This document shows positions 55,552 through 64,000 of a DNA stretch of 64,000 nucleotides, piece after piece. The translations under genes were made by a program, and so were the position numbers. The notes under the pieces were generated by a model that did no database searches, was not told where the DNA came from, and saw nothing but the letters and a program-made list of their open reading frames with translations. Positions within the stretch are counted from its first letter, which is position 1. Every line of letters starts with the position of its first letter. Source of the stretch: Anomaloglossus baeobatrachus (Eukaryota; Chordata; Amphibia; Anura; Aromobatidae). The DNA lies in assembly GCF_048569485.1 (NCBI RefSeq), contig NC_134360.1:184171796-184235795 (forward strand). The letters are read 5' to 3'.

Positions 55552-56815
55552 TGACTCGCCCACCCCAGGGCTATGGGACACCCGGTGCCGGTCCGGACTA
55601 GTCCGGGGGTCGTCAGTGGTGGCGGGGCCCGGCTCCGTGGCCCTGGTGGTTGTCAATTAATATGGCTGGTGACTTAGGGGTAATTAAAGTGTATATTTGT
55701 CGTGACGCCACCTGTGGTTTGCGGCTATTAAGCCGCCGCTGCTGTGTGAGGCCTCCGGGGTGATGGAATGGCAGCAGTGGTGGTACTGCTCCACACAGGT
55801 GGAGCGGTGCCCCGGGGACACTGTTGGTGCTTGGAAGTGTCTATGCAGAGAAATAACTGAGGCAACACCAGGGGTGCAGTTTCAAGGTCTTTACTCACAG
55901 TTCTTGTCAAGGCCTGCAGGAGCCTTTGGACTGCTGGGACCACCGTCAGGGACCTCCGTCGATCCCAGGTAGATCTGGGGGTAAATGCTAGTGCACCCCT
56001 TTAATTGTGTCCTTTCTCAGCTGACTTCACTAGCCTTGCCTTTTGTGGCTGAACCTGGCTCGGCCTCCACTGCAGGCTCTGGGCTGGGAGCTCGCCTGTC
56101 GGTATTTGCCCCTTTTCCAGAGATTCTTGTTGTGGGCTTTGGTCCGGGGAGCATGCAGCTTTCCCTGGACCTCGGTCTTTTAACCTTTGGAGATGACTTC
56201 TTCTCCTCCAGTGACTAGGGACCGTCCCCTGATGCAGCTTGATCCCTCCACCGATGTTCATGTGGAACAGGCCACCAGCTCTGAAGCTATCTGTGGCCCT
56301 GGAATCCCTTTGTTCCCTGCTTGGTGTCACCTGGACCCTCTGAGTCCCAGGGTCTTCACCAGGAAGCATCACTTTCTTCTTTCTTTAGCTCCTGCCTGAC
56401 TAGAGCTCTTTTTCTACTCTCTGTTTCTTTCCTTCTCTGTTGCTTTCTTTCTCTGTTGCGGACACTCTGAACTCACAGAGCTCCTTTCTCTTTCACAGCT
56501 ACATGCTGTCTCCTTACTCTCTCACTCTCTGAGGTAAACTGAAACTCTGACCTTCCTCTCTGCTCTATACTCGGCTGGCTCTTCCCACCCCCCGGTTGCT
56601 AAGCTACCACCCTATGGGAGCAGGGATGGATCTTACAACCCCTCCCAGCATGCAGCATGGGAGGGTAGCTGCCACTGTCGCTGGTCCCAGTGTGTGCCTA
56701 GCAATGGGTGTAGTGCAGTTTTACCTGTGAACTGGCATGTACCCCTTTCCTTGACATCACACCTCTGACTGGGGTGCAATGTCTCTGTGGCGACGGAAGC
56801 CTCAGGGGCGCCACA
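55552..56815 (-). repeat. 5' LTR of the 53037-56815 element
   Basis: TG...CA ends, 1264 bp, near-identical partner of 53037-54300. Downstream (leftwards) it is followed by the primer site. Confidence 0.92.
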
Positions 56816-57220
56816 AGCACGCTCACCCATCTCTCATTGTTAGTCTTCATCAGTCTGGGGACCATACAGGAACACACAGTACTCGTGATACATAGTATCA
56901 CAAATAAACATTTATATCCAGGTACCTTATAGATGACATCTTCTCTGATTGGAGTCATTTCCATTCCTTTTGCACTCATGTAGTACAGATGCCATGCTGA
57001 TATTTCATACCCAGAGTTTTATTGTGGAGACTTCTCTATTCTCTGTCTTCAATGGCACTTCCCAACACGAAGCATTTAAAAATGAAAGTATCATTACCCT
57101 ACTGCCTTCCATAATATTTTCTCATCCTCCATTGCCCCTCTCCAAATTATCACACTAACTGACCTTTTCCATAGTTCTCCCAAACAGACTCTCTTGCATA
57201 GTGTCCCCACTATACTATGC
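56816..57220. other. Spacer between LTR elements
   Basis: No gene or element recognised. Confidence 0.35.
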
Positions 57221-57996
57221 TGTTAGGGCCAGATGGACGGGTAGACCCTGGAGGTGGATCCACTGGGCCGAACTCCCGGATGAGGGAAAGGAGTCCGGTA
57301 GCCGGAGCACTGTAGGTAGCAGGACAGTCCGTGCACTGAGAGCAAATGGAGAAGTCCCTGGGACCACGAGGTCACGGATGGTGGTCCGGGTGACGGAGCT
57401 CAGGTTCGGAAGCCGTGATGGTGTCAGGCGGGGTCCGGAACCGTTGGAGCGAGATGACGGGTCACCGCAGGGATCCGAGATGGTACGGACTGTCAGGATG
57501 GCAGATGGGCAGCGTTCGGGGTTCGAGGTACCGCAGGACCGGATGGCGATGCAGGATCGACTCTAGAAGACAGAGAGGTAAGTATCTCATAGAACACAAG
57601 GAGACCTGACTCCTAGCTTGGGAAAACACGAAGAACAGGCCCCGCTCCCTTGGACATTAACCCCCTATATACCCTGTACCTGAGTGCATCATTTCCTGTT
57701 AATTGACACTGGCCCTTTAAGAAAGGTTCAGTGACCGCGCGCGCGCCCTAATGCGCATGCGCGCAGCCCGGGTGCCAGAAGCCAGGGCAGGAAGCTGAAG
57801 GGAGGACGCAGGGGAGCCGGCCAGGAACTGGGAAGCCGTCGGGCGCCGGGAGCGGAGACCAGGGGGCCTGGGAAGTGCGGGCACCGGAGGCTGGAGAGCG
57901 GGGAGCGTGGCAGGTGAGCCGGGGAGCGGAGCTGAGGACCCGGGGATCGGAGCAGGGGACCCGGGGAGAGGATCCGAGGACCCGGAGAGCGTGACA
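57221..57996 (+). mobile_element. Solo LTR, family B (776 bp)
   Basis: Begins tgttagggccagatgg and ends gtgaca with exact 5-bp duplication tatgc (57216-57220, 57997-58001). Homologous to 24595-25396. The 3' third is a GC-rich gagccggggagcgg-type minisatellite. Confidence 0.9.
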
Positions 57997-58835
57997 TATG
58001 CCCCCTTTCACAATCCACCATTTGTCCGAAATGTCTTTCATTGCCGCATAATAACCTCCATTGCCCCACAATGTCCTCCATTACCCTATAATGTCCTCTT
58101 GCAGTAACCCCAACCTTTCCCTCCCCTGCCATCTCCACTGCCTCTGCGGCTCTGATGCCTGCAGCAGTATGATGACGTCCACAGTGTACTTACCACAGCA
58201 TGTCGGGGCCAGGGCTGATGGTGGCTCTTCTGCCCCAGTCCTAAACCACAATGTTCAAAAATATTTGCTTATGGAAGGACTGTAGGAAGAAGGGGAAATC
58301 CGAAGGCCGTTGCAAACCCTTTGGCGGGCCACATGTTGTGTAGACCAGATGTATACAATTAAATTATTGTGGTTCTTGAAAGAATCACTCATCAAAATGT
58401 TTACCCACTTAATATATTACATTCATCATATTACAGTATATAGCACACTGGTGGACACAGAGAGAAAAGGGCTCCTGTGCAAGAACAATATATGAATCCC
58501 CAAGAGCTCATCATAATGCACAATTTCACCTGCTTTGGGGATAGAAATAGGCCCCCCAACCTGTTGGGCCCCTGTGTGGCCGCACCGCCTGCACCAATGA
58601 TATGTCCGCCCCGATATATCACTGTGTATTTACAATTGCTCATTTTGCCTTTCCATACAGTTACATCTTCTCTTTTCCATTAGGTCTATGACATCACATA
58701 ATTAAAAACAGGCTAGCTGAAATCTTCTAAGCTCTATGCAGAAACAGGAGGTCTCTTTTTCATGCATTAGTCATCACTGGCAGGGGGGAGGAGCTGAGCA
58801 GCTGGGTCAGAAGTTAACAAGGGAGATGATTCATA
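57997..58835. other. Spacer with an interspersed repeat copy
   Basis: 58497-58625 (ccaagagctcatcataatgc to tgatatgtccgcccc) is the reverse-complement relative of 21777-21905. The rest shows repeated cattgcc-cacaatgtcctcc phrases at about 58035-58100 and nothing recognisable. Confidence 0.45.
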
Positions 58836-60074
58836 TGTGACGCCCTGGGCAAGCCAGGGGTCACAGGTCATTGCACCACCACACCCTACACCCCAGTTAG
58901 GTACATCAAGGCTAACCAAAAATCCTTGTTGCCTTCCTCCAGAGGCTGATGTTCACACCAGGGGGTGGGCCAGGCGGTTGGCTCCGCCCACCGAGGAGGA
59001 CACAGCTCTGGAGGCTGGAAAACCCAGGAGATTAGCCCAGGCAGGGCTTGAGTGAAGTTCGGATAGAGAAAGGAGGTGAAAGTGAAAGGAAGTGAAGTGG
59101 AAGTGGTAAAGGAGGAGTAGGAGAAGTTGAAGGAAGGTGAAAGGTGACAGAAAGAAAGCCTGAAGAGAGTCCAGCTGTGTGCAGGACAGGGTCAGCAAGG
59201 TCAGCAACGGCGGTGACTGTCTGGAGGGGGACCGTTTGGAAGTTCCTGGAAGGATCGCGGACGGGTAGTGGCCCGGCGGTCTGGAGCAGTGTACCAAAGG
59301 ACAGTCAGCACCAGAGCAGGGGCCTCTCGGACCCCGGCAAGGCTAGGAGTCGCCATAATTTGCCGAATCCGTCAGTGAAGGGGACGTAGATCCCCCAACA
59401 ACCAAGTCCCGATTGAAGGCAACAGCCCAACCATTGTAGCAGAAACACCGCCACCGCCAAGGCACCAGTTTCTCAGGGCCAGCGCCTGCCGGCAAAGAGT
59501 AGAGCTCCTCCGGTCCAGCTTGAAGCCGGGGAGCGGGTTACCGGTGGGAACCCATCGCTACCAACACAGAAACAAAGGTGCAAGGAAAAGGGACATCACC
59601 GTCACCTACTGGGAGAGCAAGTGCAGCCGTCCGTGGGAACCGTCTTTCCAGCCGTGTGGTTTACTGTAAAACTGTGTCAACGTCTCAGGCTGAGTACCAC
59701 AGTGCCGCAAGGCACAGCGCTGCCCCCGCATCCCTGCGCCCACCAGGCCCTGCATCTCCCATCTCATCACCGGGCCCCGGGATCACCAACCCCTACCCAC
59801 GGAGGGGCAACACAACACCTGGCTGCTCCGCATCACCATCCCCGGGATCCCCATATTGAGCAGCGGTGGTGAAATCACCACAACCGTGGGTGGCGTCACG
59901 GACAATAAACAATCCCTCACACCCAACAACCCCCTTTCACTCACGGGCGAGGAGTGCCGCTCGAGAACCCCCGGGATCCGGCCTACAGCTCGAGCCACCA
60001 CTGAGCAGCAACCGCCGGACCCGAGCAGAAGGGGTGAGCGTAGTGTGCTGACACCCTCCTCCCCGCCCGCGACA
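58836..60074 (+). repeat. 5' LTR of the cold-shock element
   Basis: tgtgacgccctgggcaagcc ... cgcccgcgaca, 1239 bp. Contains the ggtggcgtcacggacaat block at about 59889-59906, echoing the primer site that follows the LTR. Confidence 0.95.
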
Positions 60075-60077
60075 ACT

Positions 60078-60095
60078 TGGCGTCACGAACAGGAT
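60078..60095 (+). promoter_or_regulatory. Primer-binding site
   Basis: tggcgtcacgaacaggat begins 3 bases after the LTR end. It is Lys-tRNA-like (tggcg...cgaacagg) and is shared word for word with the minus-strand element at 55530-55547. Confidence 0.85.
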
Positions 60096-60168
60096 CTTAC
60101 CGCTCTGCCGTTAGGTAGAGGTGCGCCTTGTTACCGCCGGAGGTATCCGGCTGAAAAATTTCAGAAGT

Positions 60169-60318
60169 CGCCATCTTTGGCGCGAAAAGTTCCCACTCGA
60201 GCGTCTTCTCGAGTAGCAGAGGCGCGAAGGCCAAAGCCCCGCCCCGAGAGAGGAGTGGCCGGAAAGAGCTAAGGGGGACGCGATGGCGGCTGGCTGCATG
60301 TAGCTGCAGCTATAAAAG
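60169..60318 (+). promoter_or_regulatory. Internal promoter-like cluster (YY1, E2F, ETS, YY1, TATA)
   Basis: In order: CGCCATCTT (60169-60177, YY1 reverse), TTTGGCGCGAAA (60176-60187, a full palindromic E2F consensus), CCGGAA (60259-60264, ETS core), ATGGCGGC (60283-60290, YY1) and TATAAAAG (60311-60318). The TATA is 52-59 bases before the ATG of the cold-shock frame, so initiation about 30 bases downstream would give a short leader and an mRNA independent of the LTR. The arrangement looks like a cellular cell-cycle/germline promoter. This is consensus matching only. Confidence 0.5.
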
Positions 60319-60369
60319 CAGGGACGCCAGGACTCTGCAGACACACCGTTCCTGGAAGAAGAAGTCACC

Positions 60370-61440
60370 ATGTGGATGCCGTCCCGCGACACCGTAGCCC
60401 CCGCGCCGGGAAACGCGGCGTGGGTGGAAATCCGGACCGCGCAGCTCTACCAACGGCTGCAGGTGAAGATGCAGCTCCTCATGGAGGAGTGGGAGGCCGA
60501 CATGGCGGATGTTATAGCCACCGTGCGGAGACGCGAGGAGGAAGCGGAGAAAGGGAGGGTGAGTGACCCACGCCCCTATGTCCCCGAGGGACCGGTCGCT
60601 GCGGCTGAGGGACCCGGTCCAAGCCCTCTCCCCCCGCTGCCTCCCTCGCCACCCGTCCCAGGGGCCGTGACCCCGCCATTAGGCCTGCTACCACCGCAAC
60701 CGGTAGCAACACCCAGCGTCCCCGCCCAGGCGGGCCAACCTGTAGCCGGAGCCCGTAGTAAACCGGAGGTGTTGCCGTGGAAGATTCCGAAGGTTAAACC
60801 GGAGGCATCCCCTAAAAAGTCCCCCGAGCCGGAGCCGATGACCTGCTCCGAGCCGAAGGCCCAGCAGCGGAAAGCCCCTATGCCCATCCCCCACACCTCG
60901 GCTGAGGTAGCGCCGGGTTGTTGCTGTAAGGCAGCGCCCAAGGCCAAGACACCGCGGGACACGCCGCCCAGATTCCTGACAGTGGGCAACGTCCAGAATG
61001 TCCCGCGGGGCCCGACCCGTGCGCCAGAGCTCGCAGCAGCGCCGTATTGGGATAGGGAGCCGGTACCGCTGGGCCTGGAGATCGCTGAGAGGGAACGGAA
61101 GAAGGCCGAGCTGGTGGCCCGAGCTATCCGGGAGAAGGAGAATCTTCGCCAGGCCACGTTCCGTGTCCGGGGTCCGCTGTACGAGGGGCAGGTGAGGCGG
61201 TTTGATGTCCGCCGGGGCTACGGGTTTATCTATGAACCGGGCCTGGAGGCCGAAGTGTTTGTGGCCCGGCGGGATGTGAATGCCCACCTGCCTGAGGAGC
61301 ATCCCGGCCGCAACCTAATGCCGGGAGACATCGTTCAGTATACCCGACACTGCGGAGAGAGGGGGTGGTTTGCCCTGGATGTGAAACTGCGGGGCAGCCA
61401 GGAGAGCAGAGTGAGTCCTGCCCCCCCCTCCCTCGGATGA
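60370..61440 (+). CDS. Cold-shock-domain protein encoded by the LTR element
   Basis: Single 356-codon frame with a good start context (gtcaccATGt). Residues 10-65 form a charged helical segment (AAWVEIRTAQLYQRLQVKMQ...EEEAEKGR). Residues 70-215 are Pro/Ala-rich and probably disordered, with a KPEVLPWKIPKVKPEASPKK basic patch and a CCC at about residue 185. Residues 225-265 are a second charged helix (LEIAERERKKAELVARAIRE). Residues 268-340 are a cold-shock domain: EGQVRRFDVRRGYGFI (RNP1-like RGYGFI), EVFVARRDV (RNP2-like VFV), then PGDIVQYTRHCGERGWFALDVKL, closest in style to vertebrate Y-box/Lin28 (FNVRNGYGFI ... DVFVH). Cold-shock domains bind single-stranded RNA or DNA. A role in packaging or translating element RNA is plausible but inferred. 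I do not recognise the N-terminal part beyond its match to the 54837-55352 frame. Confidence 0.85.
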   Translation: MWMPSRDTVAPAPGNAAWVEIRTAQLYQRLQVKMQLLMEEWEADMADVIATVRRREEEAEKGRVSDPRPYVPEGPVAAAEGPGPSPLPPLPPSPPVPGAVTPPLGLLPPQPVATPSVPAQAGQPVAGARSKPEVLPWKIPKVKPEASPKKSPEPEPMTCSEPKAQQRKAPMPIPHTSAEVAPGCCCKAAPKAKTPRDTPPRFLTVGNVQNVPRGPTRAPELAAAPYWDREPVPLGLEIAERERKKAELVARAIREKENLRQATFRVRGPLYEGQVRRFDVRRGYGFIYEPGLEAEVFVARRDVNAHLPEEHPGRNLMPGDIVQYTRHCGERGWFALDVKLRGSQESRVSPAPPSLG

Positions 61441-62114
61441 AGCTGAAGGCCTGGAGTAGGGCAGCGGAGCACCGTTGTCCAGTCCCCGTTGGGAGCACCA
61501 GAGTGTTGTTTAAAAGTTTAAAAAAGTTGAAAATGATAAGTGAAATGATATCGAGTACTTCACCAGATTATCCTTGAGATTGAACCGGCCGGAGCCGGCA
61601 CCGTTGTCCCTGTGGGGACCGTTTAAAAAGTTTGCATGGGAACTATCCATGGACAAGCCCGTGAACTTGCAGGGCACCCACAAACGTTAAGTGGCTTGTA
61701 AATATGTTGTTTGCCGTTACCGTTTCCGCAATGCCGCCTCCGGAGAGGCAGGTTGGAGGGAGGGCCCTCAGCAGAGCAGGCTGGGGCCCAGCCACCAAAG
61801 GAACCGGTGGCTACCCTCTGGAGGGGAAGGACAGATCCCGCTCGGGTACCGTGTGCTGGACTGTGGGTCAAGGGGTGCTGCCTGGGCTTTAGGGGCAGCA
61901 TCAGGGCCAGGTTGCTTGGGTGGGAGAGAGCGGAAACCGTAACCGTAAACCGTTTGAAACGTTTAAGTAAAAGTGCCTCCCGTTATGGGAAGATTCATTA
62001 AAAATGTAAATATGTTGCCGTTTTACCATGTTATACCTTTTTTATGCTTTACAGAAAATAAAACCGGTGTTGGACGGGCAGCCCGCGGACGGTCTGCATT
62101 TTGCTAAGGGGGAA
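61441..62114 (+). other. 3' internal region of the cold-shock element
   Basis: Non-coding, with a poly(A)-type hexamer AATAAA at 62057-62062 and the polypurine tract aagggggaa at 62106-62114 directly before the 3' LTR. The hexamer inside the element would allow transcripts from the internal promoter to end before the LTR. Confidence 0.6.
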
Positions 62115-63356
62115 TGTGACGCCCTGGGCAAGCCAGGGGTCACAGGTCATTGCACCACCACACCCTACACCCCAGTTAGGTACATCAAGGCTAACCAAAA
62201 ATCCTTGTTGCCTTGCTCCAGAGGCTGATGTTCACACCAGGGGGTGGGCCAGGCGGTTGGCTCCGCCCACCGAGGAGGACACAGCTCTGGAGGCGGGAAA
62301 ACTCAGGAGATTAGCCCAGGCAGGGCTTGAGTGAAGTTCGGATAGAGAAAGGAGGTGAAAGTGAAAGGAAGTGAAAGGAAGTGGTAAAGGAGGAGTAGGA
62401 GAAGTTGAAGGAAGGTGAAAGGTGACAGAAAGAAAGCCTGAAGAGAGTCCAGCTGTGTGCAGGACAGGGTCAGCAAGGTCAGCAACGGCGGTGACTGTCT
62501 GGAGGGGGATCGTTTGGAAGTTCCTGGAAGGACCGCGGACGGGTAGTGGCCCGGCGGTCTGGAGCAGTGTACCAAAGGACAGTCAGCACCAGAACAGGGG
62601 CCTCTCGGACCCCGGCAAGGCTAGGAGTCGCCATAATTTGCCGAATCCGTCAGTGAAGGGGATGTAGATCCCCCAACAACCAAGTCCCGATTGAAGGCAA
62701 CAGCCCAACCATTGTAGCAGAAACACCGCCACCGCCAAGGCACCAGTTTCTCAGGGCCAGCGCCTGCGGGCAAAGAGTAGAGCTCCTCCGGTCCAGCTTG
62801 AAGCCGGGGAGCGGGTTACCGGTGGGAACCCATCGCTACCAACACAGAAACAAAGGTGCAAGGAAAAGGGACATCACCGTCACCTACTGGGAGAGCAAGT
62901 TCAGCCGTCCGTGGGAACCGTCTTTCCAGCCGTGTGGTTTACTGTAAAACTGTGTCAACGTGTCAGGCTGAGTGAGCACCACAGTGCCGCAAGGCACAGT
63001 GCTGCCCCCGCGTCCCTGCGCCCACCAGGCCCTGCATCTCCCATCTCATCACCGGGCCCCGGGATCACCAACCCCTACCCACGGAGGGGCAACACAACAC
63101 CTGGCTGCTCCGCATCACCATCCCCGGGATCCCCATATTGAGCAGCGGTGGTGAAATCACCACAACCGTGGGTGGCGTCACGGACAATAAACAATCCCTC
63201 ACACCCAACAACCCCCTTTCACTCACGGGCGAGGAGTGCCGCTCGAGAACCCCCGGGATCCGGCCTACAGCTCGAGCCACCACTGAGCAGCAACCGCCGG
63301 ACCCGAGCAGAAGGGGTGAGCGTAGTGTGCTGACACCCTCCTCCCCGCCCGCGACA
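62115..63356 (+). repeat. 3' LTR of the cold-shock element
   Basis: 1242 bp, near-identical to the 5' LTR, ending gcgaca before the cata duplication. Confidence 0.95.
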
Positions 63357-64000
63357 CATACAGGGGAAAGAAACTTCATATTTGTCTCTCTGTAATGGAG
63401 TGGTTATATGGAGCGGGTTTATGAGCTGAGCCAGCTATCCTATAAAGCCAAAACCTGCTTCAAACAGCACCGATGGGAGTTAGTTCTAATCACTGCAGTT
63501 TAATTACTTTGCTGCTGTCATGACTTAGGAAAGTCTGATTTACGGCCATTGTCTCACTGTAATGACTGAACCCAAAACCCACACTTTCCCCTTCTTAACC
63601 TAAAATAAGACACAACAACTGCTTAACATTGGATGTTAAAGGCCACAGCAGCCCCGTTTATTAACACTGAACAAACAATAACATTTCATCCATAAACATA
63701 TTAATATTCCAAAATATAACCATCAGCAAAGGAGGAGGGGTAAATGAAGAGTCCATTGTACATGATTGCAACACCAGCTCCATCACGTGCCCTTAGTCGC
63801 ACCACACCGACTCCAGGAAACCCAGCCAAGTGTTGCCCACGCAATGTCCCGTTGTGACCTAGCCCAACAGGAACCCACATTAACATGCCCCGTTGTGGCC
63901 CAGCACAGCAGGGACCCACATTAACATGTCCCGCTGTGACCCAGCACAGCAGGGACCCACCTTAACCAAGTATACCATTGCACCACCAGGAGTAACCCGT
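63357..64000. other. Flank with a 45-bp tandem repeat at the window end
   Basis: About 63845-63975 consists of three units of roughly 43-46 bases (cagcacagcagggacccaca, ttaacatg, cccgttgtg). The remainder shows nothing recognisable. The repeat may continue past the window. Confidence 0.6.

Larger units (their letters stand above)
53037..56815 (-). mobile_element. Non-autonomous LTR element, family A subtype 4, both LTRs present
   Basis: Element of 3779 bp in minus orientation with exact 4-bp duplications agca (53033-53036, 56816-56819). The 5' LTR is 55552-56815 and the 3' LTR 53037-54300, both about 1264 bp and differing by roughly 2%, so the insertion is young. The primer site follows the 5' LTR (55530-55547), and a short polypurine stretch precedes the 3' LTR at about 54301-54310. 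The 1.25-kb inside has no reverse transcriptase, protease or integrase, only one frame of 171 codons. It would need enzymes from another element. Confidence 0.9.
58836..63356 (+). mobile_element. Young non-autonomous LTR element encoding a cold-shock-domain protein
   Basis: 4521 bp with exact 4-bp duplications cata (58832-58835, 63357-63360). The 5' LTR is 58836-60074 and the 3' LTR 62115-63356, about 1240 bp each and about 1% different by eye, so the insertion is recent (probably a few million years at usual vertebrate rates; the rate is an assumption). The primer site is at 60078, the polypurine tract at 62106-62114. Order inside: primer site, GC-rich leader with promoter-like sites, the 356-codon cold-shock-domain frame, about 600 bases of 3' sequence, AATAAA at 62057, polypurine tract. 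No gag-pol enzymes. It looks whole for an element of this kind and must be mobilised in trans. Confidence 0.92.

Noticed and set aside
60576-61302. Minus-strand frames of 193 and 204 aa across the cold-shock gene
   Set aside because: Antisense shadows of GC-rich coding DNA. The + frame has the cold-shock motifs and good start context.

Overview
The window looks like nuclear DNA of an anuran amphibian. The evidence is split vertebrate CLCA-family exons with consensus splice sites, AT-rich introns, CR1 LINE tails, many Tc1/mariner and PIF/Harbinger-type MITEs, Penelope-like elements with hammerhead-type motifs, and young LTR elements. There is no prokaryotic content. The species call is an inference from repeat style and protein family, not a database match.

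Host genes. Three pieces of a head-to-tail CLCA (calcium-activated chloride channel regulator) cluster lie on the + strand. (1) The last three coding exons of a CLCA gene are at 880-1044, 5168-5398 and 12968-13449, with an FN3-like domain, a Thr/Pro/Ala stalk, one membrane span and a poly(A) signal at 13536. (2) A second set of the same three exons is at 19709-19876, 20850-21080 and 23892-24334, with identical splice phases. Its last exon carries an in-frame stop before the membrane span, and no 5' exons precede it in the 6.2 kb gap. (3) A lone CLCA first exon with a signal peptide is at 38536-38694. I found no second exon in the remaining 25 kb.

Mobile DNA fills the rest. Positions 1-24000 hold the introns of CLCA sets 1 and 2, with two Tc1 transposons whose transposase frames are open (7212-8243 and 11405-12442), a decayed Tc1, MITEs, and an inverted pair of Penelope-like copies (about 16870-19345). 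Positions 22000-35600 hold five solo LTRs or fossils, MITEs and hammerhead-type motifs. Positions 40414-43607 are a decayed Tc1 with four other elements nested inside it. Positions 43881-44939 are a retroposed 421-bp-arm palindrome. Positions 46500-50490 are a minisatellite split by two LTRs.

Positions 51600-63360 are dominated by one non-autonomous LTR family (LTRs 1.1-1.26 kb, 4-bp target duplications, Lys-type primer site). Two copies retain both LTRs and internal DNA. One, at 58836-63356 with LTRs about 1% diverged, has no pol but carries a 356-codon open frame ending in a recognisable cold-shock domain. That frame is preceded by E2F, YY1, ETS and TATA-like sites inside the element. This is the strongest candidate for an unusual system here.

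A second theme is structured RNA. About a dozen hammerhead-type cores (CUGANGA, stem II, GAAAC, short stem III, GUH) are scattered on both strands, several with supporting stem I pairing. They are consistent with the ribozymes known in Penelope-like retroelements.
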